Assembly: GCA_013001485.1 (NCBI GenBank)
Contig: JABDMN010000330.1
Span: 1 to 20,852 of the forward strand
DNA from: Acidimicrobiia bacterium
GTDB lineage: Bacteria > Actinomycetota > Acidimicrobiia > Spongiisociales > UBA5794
Length of the DNA: 20,852 bases
Direction: 5' to 3'
Of this stretch, positions 7,947-13,870 are shown in pieces. The notes below the pieces were generated by a model. That model had not been told where the DNA came from. It did not search any database and saw only the letters and a program-made list of their open reading frames with translations. The number at the start of each line of letters is the position of its first letter. Within the stretch, counting starts at the first letter, position 1. A program made the translations under genes and the position numbers.

Positions 7947-7960
7947 TAGGATCGCGCCCA
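7947..7960 (+). promoter_or_regulatory. Candidate -10 giving a leaderless sufC mRNA
   Basis: TAGGAT (7947-7952) fits the actinobacterial TANNNT -10, and exactly seven bases separate it from the sufC ATG at 7960. That spacing would put the transcription start on the A of the start codon. No ribosome-binding sequence precedes the ATG, as expected for a leaderless message. The -35 region is poor (GAAACT at 7924-7929). Transcript-end mapping would decide. Confidence 0.45.
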
Positions 7961-8709
7961 TGGCACCCCTCCTTCGCATCGAAAACCTGCACGCCTCAGC
8001 GGACACCATCGAGATCCTCCGAGGCGTGTCTCTGGCCGTCGAAGCCGGCGAGATCCATGCGCTGATGGGACCAAACGGCTCTGGGAAATCCACCCTTGCC
8101 AACGTGCTGATGGGCCACCCCGGCTATGAGATCACGGGCGGCACCGTCGAGTACAAGGGCCAGGATGTCACCGACTGGACACCGGACCAACGGGGCAAAG
8201 CCGGCATGTTCCTCGCATTCCAGTACCCAGAGGAGATCCCCGGCGTATCCGTCGTGAACTTCCTTCGAGCCGCGCTCACCAATCGCACCGGCACCGACTA
8301 CACGGTCCTGGAGCTCCGCCTCAAAGTCACCGACGCAATGGCAGCCCTCGGCATGGAGACGTCGTTCGCCGACCGCTACCTCAACGAAGGCTTCTCCGGA
8401 GGAGAACGCAAGCGCAACGAGGTTCTACAGATGGCCATTCTCGAACCCGAGATCGCCATCATGGACGAGACCGATTCGGGGCTCGACATCGACGCGTTGA
8501 AGATCGTCGCCGACGGGGTGCAACGGTTGGCCGACCCGAGTCGGGGCTTCCTGATCATCACCCACTATCAGCGGATGCTCGACTACATCACTCCGGATGT
8601 CGTGCACGTGTTCGTCGACGGCCGCATCGTCCAGACCGGAGGCAGCGATCTCGCCGCCGAGATCGAAGAGGCGGGCTACGACGCCTACCGAGCCGGAGTC
8701 GAGTCGTGA
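7960..8709 (+). CDS. sufC: SufC, Fe-S cluster assembly ATPase (copy in the sufS-sufU operon)
   Basis: This 249-residue ABC-type ATPase powers the SufBCD scaffold that builds Fe-S clusters in the cytosol. Visible motifs are the Walker A GPNGSGKST (37-45), Q-loop Q88 in AFQYPEEIPG, signature FSGGERKRNE (145-154), Walker B AIMDETDSGLD (166-176) and switch H202 in ITHYQRML. AFQYPEEIPGVSVVNFLR and SGGExKRNExLQM are SufC hallmarks that set it apart from transporter ATPases. The first gene of sufC-sufS-sufU-marR, it shares a GTGA overlap with sufS. A second, clearly different sufC lies at 19559-20308 beside sufD. This copy has no sufB or sufD beside it, so it may serve the same scaffold in exchange with the other or be specialised. 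Identification is firm; the division of labour is unknown. Confidence 0.95.
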   Translation: MAPLLRIENLHASADTIEILRGVSLAVEAGEIHALMGPNGSGKSTLANVLMGHPGYEITGGTVEYKGQDVTDWTPDQRGKAGMFLAFQYPEEIPGVSVVNFLRAALTNRTGTDYTVLELRLKVTDAMAALGMETSFADRYLNEGFSGGERKRNEVLQMAILEPEIAIMDETDSGLDIDALKIVADGVQRLADPSRGFLIITHYQRMLDYITPDVVHVFVDGRIVQTGGSDLAAEIEEAGYDAYRAGVES

Positions 8710-9935
8710 CCGACCTGCGGCACCTCCGCCAGGACTTCCCGGTCCTGCAGAGGACGGTGAACGGCAAGCCACTGGCCTTCCTCGACTCCGCCGCTTCGAC
8801 CCAGAAGCCGGTCCAGGTCCTCGACGCAATGAACGACCTGTACCGCAACCACTACGCCAACGTCCATCGCGGGGCGTATCAGCTCTCCATCGAGTCGACA
8901 GCGGCCTACGAGGCGGCACGGGTCCGGGTGGCCGACTTCATCAAGGCCCCCAGCCCGGACGAACTCGTGTTCACCAAGGGAACCACCGCCAGCATCAACC
9001 ACGTTGCGTACGGCTGGGGTCTCGACAACCTCGGCGAAGGCGACCGAATCCTGCTCACCAAGATCGAACACCACGCCAACATCGTCCCGTGGCAGATCAT
9101 CGCCCGACACACCGGCGCCGAATTGATCTACCTCGACATCGACGACGACTTCCAGATCGACATCAGCTCGCTGGACGAGGTCCTCGACGAGCGAGTGAAG
9201 GTGGTCGGAGTGACTGCCATGTCCAACGTCACCGGCACCATCGGGCCCGTTCGCGCCCTGGCCGACGCCGCCCACCAGGTGGGGGCCATCGTGGTCGTCG
9301 ACGGTGCCCAGGCAGTTCCTCACTCGGTGGTTGACGTAGCCGAGATGGGTGCCGATTTCGTTGCGTTCGGCGCCCACAAGATGCTCGGTCCGACGGGAAT
9401 CGGTGCGTTGTGGGGACGCCGGGAGCTGCTGGAGCGGATGGAGCCCGCCGAAGGCGGGGGCGAAATGATCACTGACGTTCGCCTCCATGAGTCCACCTGG
9501 GCCCCCATACCGCAGAAGTTCGAGGCAGGGACGCCACCGATCGCCGAGGCAGTCGGTTTCGGAGCCGCCGTCGAGTACCTCCAGAAGGTTGGCATGGACG
9601 TCGTTCGCGAGCACGAGGTCGACCTCACCCGGTACGCCCTCGGCCAGCTCGGCGACATCCCCGACCTCACCGTGTACGGACCGGCCGATCCGGAGAACCG
9701 GGGCGGGGCGATCAGCTTCACCCTGGCCGACATCCATGCCCACGACCTGGCGACCATCCTCGACCAGGAAGGAGTCGCGGTACGAGCGGGCCACCACTGC
9801 GCCAAGCCGTTTATGCGCCATCTCGGCATCCCCGCCACGGCCAGAGCGTCCTTCTACGTGTACACGGTCCGGGAAGAGATCGACCAACTGATAGGCGCAC
9901 TCCACCACGCTCGGAAGGTGTTCGATGTCGCTTGA
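8706..9935 (+). CDS. sufS: SufS, group II cysteine desulfurase
   Basis: This PLP enzyme takes sulfur from L-cysteine, giving alanine and a persulfide on its active cysteine, for Fe-S cluster assembly. It has 409 residues, normal for SufS. Seen: YANVHRGAYQLS (50-61), the cofactor-stacking H123 in TKIEHHANIVPWQ, D199 in VVVDGAQA, the PLP lysine K225 in FGAHKMLGPTGIG, and catalytic C365 with R360 in VRAGHHCAKPFM. The short active-site loop is the group II form that needs a sulfur acceptor, which fits sufU directly downstream. The GTG start lies inside sufC's stop (GTGA), and the last 11 bases overlap sufU, so the three proteins should be made together. A long antisense frame covers most of the gene but has no family features. 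Confidence 0.97.
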   Translation: MTDLRHLRQDFPVLQRTVNGKPLAFLDSAASTQKPVQVLDAMNDLYRNHYANVHRGAYQLSIESTAAYEAARVRVADFIKAPSPDELVFTKGTTASINHVAYGWGLDNLGEGDRILLTKIEHHANIVPWQIIARHTGAELIYLDIDDDFQIDISSLDEVLDERVKVVGVTAMSNVTGTIGPVRALADAAHQVGAIVVVDGAQAVPHSVVDVAEMGADFVAFGAHKMLGPTGIGALWGRRELLERMEPAEGGGEMITDVRLHESTWAPIPQKFEAGTPPIAEAVGFGAAVEYLQKVGMDVVREHEVDLTRYALGQLGDIPDLTVYGPADPENRGGAISFTLADIHAHDLATILDQEGVAVRAGHHCAKPFMRHLGIPATARASFYVYTVREEIDQLIGALHHARKVFDVA

Positions 9936-10377
9936 GGAGCTCTACCGCAGTGTGATCCTCGACCACTACCGCAGCCCGCGACGGCAGGGATCGCTGGCCG
10001 GAGACCACGTGCACGCTGAAGGAACAAACCCGTCATGTGGCGACGAGTTCTCCCTCGACCTGGCAGTCGAGGGCGACACCGTCGTGGACGCCGCGATCCA
10101 GGGCCAGGGGTGTTCCATCTCCCAGGCATCGGGGTCGATGATGGCCGAGGCCATCGTGGGCAAGACCCTGCCCGAGGTCGACGAGTTGATTCACAAGTTC
10201 AAGCTGATGATGGCAATCGAGGAGGGCGATGACCCGATCGACGAAAGCCGGCCCGGTTCGGTGCTTGGCGATCTCGAGGCCCTCCAAGGGGTGAGGAAGT
10301 TCCCGGTGCGAATCAAATGCGCCGATTTGCCCTGGGCAACGCTGCAGGACGCACTCCGGGAGGCTGCCGGTGGGTGA
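9925..10377 (+). CDS. sufU: SufU, zinc-dependent sulfurtransferase partner of SufS
   Basis: This 150-residue protein accepts persulfide sulfur from SufS and passes it on to the SufBCD scaffold. The zinc ligands of B. subtilis SufU are matched by C38 and D40 in TNPSCGDEF, C63 in GQGCSISQASGSMM and C132 in RIKCADLPW. The region between about 80 and 120 carries the insert that separates SufU from IscU scaffolds, and the IscU-type histidine before the last cysteine is absent (K131). The ATG lies within the last codons of sufS, and the end overlaps the marR-like gene by 8 bases. In many actinobacterial suf operons a SufT (DUF59) gene follows; here its place is taken by the MarR-family regulator. 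Confidence 0.96.
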   Translation: MSLEELYRSVILDHYRSPRRQGSLAGDHVHAEGTNPSCGDEFSLDLAVEGDTVVDAAIQGQGCSISQASGSMMAEAIVGKTLPEVDELIHKFKLMMAIEEGDDPIDESRPGSVLGDLEALQGVRKFPVRIKCADLPWATLQDALREAAGG

Positions 10378-10825
10378 CACCGGGCTGCCGGCGAGTGATG
10401 TCGATCGCATCGAAGCCTGGCGCTTGCTGATCACAACGCAGCGCCGGCTCATCGATCGGCTCGGGGACGAACTCAGCTCGAAGTTCGATCTCCCGATCGA
10501 GTGGTACGACGTCCTTCTGCATCTCTACGAGGCTGACCACCAGCAGCTGCGGATGCATGAGCTTGCGGAGTCCCTACTCGTCAGCCGGAGCGCACTGACC
10601 CGGTTCATCGACAAGGTCGAAGAGGCAGGTTTGGTGGAGCGGCTGCCGGCCGATGAAGACGGGCGCGGCACCTACGTGACCTTGACCGCGTCTGGTCTTG
10701 AGACCTTCAAGGATGCCGGCCGGTTTCACCGGAAGGGGATTCTCGAGCTCTTCGGCAAGCACCTGACCGACGACGAAGTGGAGGCACTTCGCACCGGTCT
10801 CCGTCGCGTCCTCGACAACGACTAG
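10370..10825 (+). CDS. MarR-family transcriptional regulator at the end of the suf operon
   Basis: This 151-residue protein has the MarR layout: N-terminal dimer helix (about 11-36), winged helix-turn-helix (about 43-108) with the recognition helix near VSRSALTRFIDKVEEAGLV (71-89), a wing with DEDGRGTYVTLT (95-106) and C-terminal dimer helices. DxRxxxVxLT is the typical wing, here DGRGTYVTLT. There is no cysteine in the protein, so it cannot hold an Fe-S cluster or sense redox through thiols the way SufR, IscR or OhrR do. It starts at a GTG overlapping sufU by 8 bases, so it is made with the suf proteins. It may control the operon, the adjacent genes or something remote. Its TAG shares the palindrome CTAG with the stop of the converging lipoprotein gene. 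Family firm, target unknown. Confidence 0.9.
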   Translation: MGDTGLPASDVDRIEAWRLLITTQRRLIDRLGDELSSKFDLPIEWYDVLLHLYEADHQQLRMHELAESLLVSRSALTRFIDKVEEAGLVERLPADEDGRGTYVTLTASGLETFKDAGRFHRKGILELFGKHLTDDEVEALRTGLRRVLDND

Positions 10826-11715
10826 CCAAACACCACCGGGTGCTCGACGATGTTGATCTGACTGCCGTCCCGAGCGGACTGCTCCCAAACGATGACCGAA
10901 CCCGGACCATCGATGTCGACATCGATGGTGACCTCGAACGGTCCGTGAATGCCGATGTCAGGCATCTTCGCAGCGGTGAAGTCCTCGAGAACGATTACTC
11001 CGTCTTCGTCGACGATCGTGTACATGAACTCGCCTTCGAACACCATCCCCATGCCCGCAAGCGTGAACGGTGTTTCGACCGTGGCCCCATGGGCTGGCTC
11101 CTCGATCAAGATTGCCGGCAACAGAGTCGTCGTGTTGGCGCGGGTCCGAGGCTCGGATACATCGATTCCCTCACCACCGAGATAGTCGACCACTGTTCCC
11201 CCGACGGCGAGACGGACCGCGTCGATGCCATCGAACTGGGTAGCGGTCCACACCAGCTGGGCGACACGACCCTCCATCGAGAATGAGCCACCGCCCGATG
11301 TGAAGTCGGTCGAGAGATCGACGATTGCGATGCCGCTATCGACATCGACTCCAAGGAGCACCGTTCCGGCGGGGATCGCCGAGCTGACGCCCATGTCCAT
11401 TTGATCCTGCGTGGGCCCGACAACGAGGGCGTCCAGGGTGCTGATCAGCTCATCGGAGCAACATCCCGGGTCCTGCGGGTCAATGGCGGCGAGGAACGGC
11501 CCATCCGGCTCAGTCGAGTCGAGAAACATGAAGAGCGTGGCCGGCTCGGCGACCACAGGGACCGTTGTGGTCGTTGTGGGTTGAGTTGTCGTGTTGGCGG
11601 CCGTCGTGGTCGTGGCGGCCGTGGTGGTCGTTGTCGTGTCCGTCGGCTCGTCGGAGTCACCGCACCCGGCGACGGCCAGGGCAACGACGACGAGCAGGGA
11701 GAGAAGCCGTCGCAT
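10822..11715 (-). CDS. GerMN/Gmad2-domain lipoprotein
   Basis: This 297-residue lipoprotein has the signal peptide MRRLLSLLVVVALAVAGC with lipidated C18, followed by a threonine linker (about 26-52). The next domain (about 57-190) resembles GerMN: ALVVGPTQDQMDMGVSSAIP (96-115), then GIAIVDLSTDF (128-138) and VAQLVWTATQFDGIDAVRL (151-169). The last 95 residues start ILIEEPAHGATVETPFTLAG (202-221) and resemble Gmad2, an immunoglobulin-like domain often found with GerMN. Such proteins occur widely in non-sporulating actinobacteria and their role at the envelope is unknown, so the germination name should not be read as function. The start is the ATG at 11713-11715 with AGGAGG close upstream; the frame extends to 11916, but that part is not signal-like and overlaps the next gene. 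Three C/T-rich runs in the complementary strand encode the linker. Confidence 0.88.
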   Translation of the reverse strand: MRRLLSLLVVVALAVAGCGDSDEPTDTTTTTTAATTTTAANTTTQPTTTTTVPVVAEPATLFMFLDSTEPDGPFLAAIDPQDPGCCSDELISTLDALVVGPTQDQMDMGVSSAIPAGTVLLGVDVDSGIAIVDLSTDFTSGGGSFSMEGRVAQLVWTATQFDGIDAVRLAVGGTVVDYLGGEGIDVSEPRTRANTTTLLPAILIEEPAHGATVETPFTLAGMGMVFEGEFMYTIVDEDGVIVLEDFTAAKMPDIGIHGPFEVTIDVDIDGPGSVIVWEQSARDGSQINIVEHPVVFG

Positions 11716-11854
11716 GTGGCCTCCTTTCTCCTTCCATCGTCTCGCGGTGGGGTCATCGCGTGAAGTCCCTACTTGATGTGACAGATTCCGGGAATTCCTA
11801 CTCAACTCATGTCTGTTGAGGTTTCTTGTCGTAGGTGGGTCATATTGTCGGTTT
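11716..11854. promoter_or_regulatory. Divergent intergenic region with clustered palindromes
   Basis: This 139-base gap separates the lipoprotein gene (left) and the HNH gene (right) and looks richer in A and T than its surroundings. It holds ATTCCGGGAAT (11785-11795), overlapping GGAATTCC (11791-11798), followed at once by CTCAAC-8-GTTGAG (11801-11820). A TATTGT at 11843-11848, six bases before the HNH ATG, could be a -10 for a leaderless message. The cluster may be an operator region. No protein can be named for it. Confidence 0.4.
11814..11822. repeat. Left copy of a 9-bp inverted repeat flanking the HNH gene
   Basis: TGTTGAGGT here is the exact reverse complement of ACCTCAACA at 12898-12906, in the last codons of the HNH gene. 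A few further bases match if a 2-base gap is allowed (GAC beside AAGAC). A match of this length could arise by chance in such intervals, so it is only a hint at element ends. Confidence 0.3.
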
Positions 11855-12937
11855 ATGGATGTTTTGGCCGAAGACCTCAGGTTGGTGTCTCGGGCCGATC
11901 TGGTTGAGGAAATCAAGTCGGCGGAGCGGGAGATTTCTCGGTTGCGGGCCCGTCAGGTGTGTGCGTTGCGGGAGCTGTCACGGAAGGCGTGGCCCAACGA
12001 GGGTGCTGGCGTGAACCGGCTGGCACGTGAGCTGGATGTGTCGCGTTCCACGGCTGACGCTCTGTTGGAAACGTCATATCGGACTCCCGAGGAGTCTCCT
12101 CGCATGTCTGAGTTGGCATCCGGCGAGGCGACGTTTGATCGAACCCATGCGTTGGCGAAACTGTTTGTGGCCGGGGGCCGTGACGTCGAGATGGCCGAGG
12201 CAGCGTCTCGGGACATCGCCGGCGTGAACCGTCTGGCGACGAAGGTGCGGAGAATCAGGCGTCGCGATGAACGCCAAACCCACCAGCAACGCCACGTCCG
12301 AGCATGGATGTCACTCGACGAGACCGCCGGGTTCCTCTCAGGCCAGTTCACGGGCATGGATTGGCACACCGTCACGACAGCGTTGGACCACCGCGCAGAC
12401 CAGATCCCCACAGATGCAGGTACCAGAGAACAACGCCGCGCCGACGGGTTGGTGGCGTTGGCTTCCGACTGGCTCCACGGTGTCGAACCCCAAGGACAGG
12501 GCCATGTCGTGTCCGTCATGGTTGACGCCACCCAGGCCTCGAGTACCGACGCAGAGACCGGGGTTCGGATCACGGGTGGGCCCCGGATCGGACCTGACAC
12601 GTTGGATGCCATCACCTGTGAAGGCGCCGTTGAGGTCATGGTCGACCGTCACGGAACCCCCATCGCGGTTGGTCCGACGACCCGGGTAGTGCCACCGAAA
12701 CTCCGCCGCCACATTCTGAACCGTGACGGCGGCTGCACCATCGATGGATGTACGTCGCGCTACCGCCTCGAAGTCCACCACATCATCCCCCGCTCGAAAG
12801 GCGGCACCCACGACGCCGGAAACCTCACCACCGTGTGCTGGTTCCACCACCACATCGCCATCCACCGCAACGGCTGTCACATCGACCCCGAGAGTTCACC
12901 TCAACAAAGACAGATCAAGCCACCAGACGACTGGTGA
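11855..12937 (+). CDS. DUF222-domain HNH endonuclease (13E12-repeat family)
   Basis: This 360-residue protein has a helical DUF222-type N-terminal region (about 1-250) and a C-terminal HNH nuclease domain: RRHILNRDGGCTIDGCTSRY (284-303), HHIIPRSKGGTHDAGN (308-323), TTVCWFHHHIAIH (325-337). C294, C299 and C328 could bind zinc, H309 and N323 are HNH residues, and H333/H337 complete the motif. Proteins of this type occur in many copies in actinobacterial genomes, including the M. tuberculosis REP13E12 elements. Their biological role is unclear; nicking of DNA is predicted from the domain. The chosen ATG (11855) starts the domain; an in-frame start at 11816 is possible, but that part reads as leader. 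The first third uses more TTG, GTT and CGG codons than neighbouring genes. A 9-bp inverted repeat and tandem palindromes frame the gene. Confidence 0.88.
   Translation: MDVLAEDLRLVSRADLVEEIKSAEREISRLRARQVCALRELSRKAWPNEGAGVNRLARELDVSRSTADALLETSYRTPEESPRMSELASGEATFDRTHALAKLFVAGGRDVEMAEAASRDIAGVNRLATKVRRIRRRDERQTHQQRHVRAWMSLDETAGFLSGQFTGMDWHTVTTALDHRADQIPTDAGTREQRRADGLVALASDWLHGVEPQGQGHVVSVMVDATQASSTDAETGVRITGGPRIGPDTLDAITCEGAVEVMVDRHGTPIAVGPTTRVVPPKLRRHILNRDGGCTIDGCTSRYRLEVHHIIPRSKGGTHDAGNLTTVCWFHHHIAIHRNGCHIDPESSPQQRQIKPPDDW
12898..12906. repeat. Right copy of the 9-bp inverted repeat flanking the HNH gene
   Basis: ACCTCAACA lies 31 bases before the end of the HNH coding sequence and is the exact reverse complement of 11814-11822. 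The two copies enclose nearly the whole gene. No target-site duplication is evident. Confidence 0.3.
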
Positions 12938-12948
12938 CAGTGCCACTG
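12921..12948. terminator. Tandem palindromes at a convergent junction, possible two-way terminator
   Basis: CACCAG-ACGA-CTGGTG (12921-12936) is a perfect 6-base stem with a 4-base loop ending in the HNH stop codon. One base on, CAGTG-C-CACTG (12938-12948) is a perfect 5-base dyad just before the stop of the converging LysM gene. No T-run follows on either strand, so this is not a classical intrinsic terminator, but it is the only stem-loop available between the two genes. Confidence 0.4.
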
Positions 12949-12950
12949 AT

Positions 12951-13826
12951 CTAGGAGCCGGCTTCGACCCCGGACCGTGGGTCGAAGACCGGGCGCAGTG
13001 CGAGCACCGAGGACAGGTATTCGACGGTTGCCTCGTCCCACACGAGGTCTCGGGGCGATACGAGCCCCTGGTCATATGCGGCGAGGGCCGCCGACGTGTC
13101 CCCTTCGGTGGCATCGAGCAACCACCCCAGGTAGGCGACGGTTAGGTGGATGTTCTCGGCAGGCACCGTCGGATCCAGCGGTATGCCGACGACGCTGTCA
13201 GCGACGAAGGCATAGAGCGCCGTGTCGAGCTGGCCGATGCCGACTCCCCCGTCGGCCGCGTCGTTGTTCCACTCGGACTCGTGCCAGGCCACCGCCTTGG
13301 CCAGCTCTGAAGGGACGTTGTATTGCTCGGCCCAGCGGTCGAACACCGATCCAAGGGCGGCGCGTTCGGGTTCGTCGACCAGCACGGCCGGCACCGTGGC
13401 GGGCTCATCGGCAGCGGCAGGGAGCAGGAGGACGGTGCCGATCTCCACGAGCGAGGCGTCAGGCAAGCCATTGAGAGCGAGGATCTCGTCTACCGACACG
13501 CCAACCTCGGAAGCGACATCGTCGAGGCTCTGTCCCCGACCGACCCGGTAGGCACGGGGGGTGTCGACACGGATGCCGAGGACGTCAGAGGCGATTGTCG
13601 TCGTAGTGGTGGAAGACTCCGACGCCACGGTCGTAGTGGACGTCGTCGTCGCTGTCGTTGTGGACGTGGTGACCGCCGGCGCCGCCTCTGTCACGGCCGC
13701 AGCATTGTTGCCGGGAGTGAACAGAACCAGCGCAGCCGCCACACCGAGGACCGCTCCGACCGCCAGGACGCCAGAGAGCACATTGACAAGGCCACGGGCA
13801 AAACGAGCAGTGCGGGTCTCAGACAT
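12951..13826 (-). CDS. LysM plus lytic-transglycosylase-like envelope protein
   Basis: This 291-residue protein has a basic N-terminus, one membrane segment or uncleaved signal (about 18-37), a threonine/serine linker (about 52-78), a LysM domain (about 92-137, YRVGRGQSLDDVASEVGVSV) and a transglycosylase-like domain (about 158-272). In the last, the catalytic glutamate is probably E183 in AVAWHESEWNNDA, with GGVGIGQLDTALY (193-205) as the following family motif. It most likely binds and cuts peptidoglycan at the cell surface. The helix with ALAAYDQGL (247-255) corresponds to the A.YN.G motif, with Asp-Gln instead of Asn, so activity is not certain. The start is the ATG at 13824-13826; the upstream 14-residue extension is not needed. 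It is divergent from the solute-binding protein gene across 44 bases that contain a long dyad. Confidence 0.87.
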   Translation of the reverse strand: MSETRTARFARGLVNVLSGVLAVGAVLGVAAALVLFTPGNNAAAVTEAAPAVTTSTTTATTTSTTTVASESSTTTTTIASDVLGIRVDTPRAYRVGRGQSLDDVASEVGVSVDEILALNGLPDASLVEIGTVLLLPAAADEPATVPAVLVDEPERAALGSVFDRWAEQYNVPSELAKAVAWHESEWNNDAADGGVGIGQLDTALYAFVADSVVGIPLDPTVPAENIHLTVAYLGWLLDATEGDTSAALAAYDQGLVSPRDLVWDEATVEYLSSVLALRPVFDPRSGVEAGS

Positions 13827-13837
13827 AGGCGATTGTC

Positions 13838-13866
13838 GGCGATCGTACCAGCCGGGTACGCTCGCC
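13838..13866. promoter_or_regulatory. 29-bp near-perfect dyad between two divergent envelope genes
   Basis: The left arm is GGCGA-T-CGTACC (13838-13849), the centre AGCCG (13850-13854) and the right arm GGTACG-C-TCGCC (13855-13866). Eleven of twelve positions pair. It fills most of the 44 bases between the starts of the LysM protein (13826) and the solute-binding protein (13871). It could be an operator controlling both genes or a hairpin in a leader. With this little space, the promoters must overlap it or lie inside the opposite gene. Confidence 0.55.
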
Positions 13867-13870
13867 AACC

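Noticed and set aside
8685..9908. A 407-codon open frame antisense to sufS
   Set aside because: It mirrors sufS, has no family features or plausible ribosome site, and such frames are expected opposite GC-rich genes.
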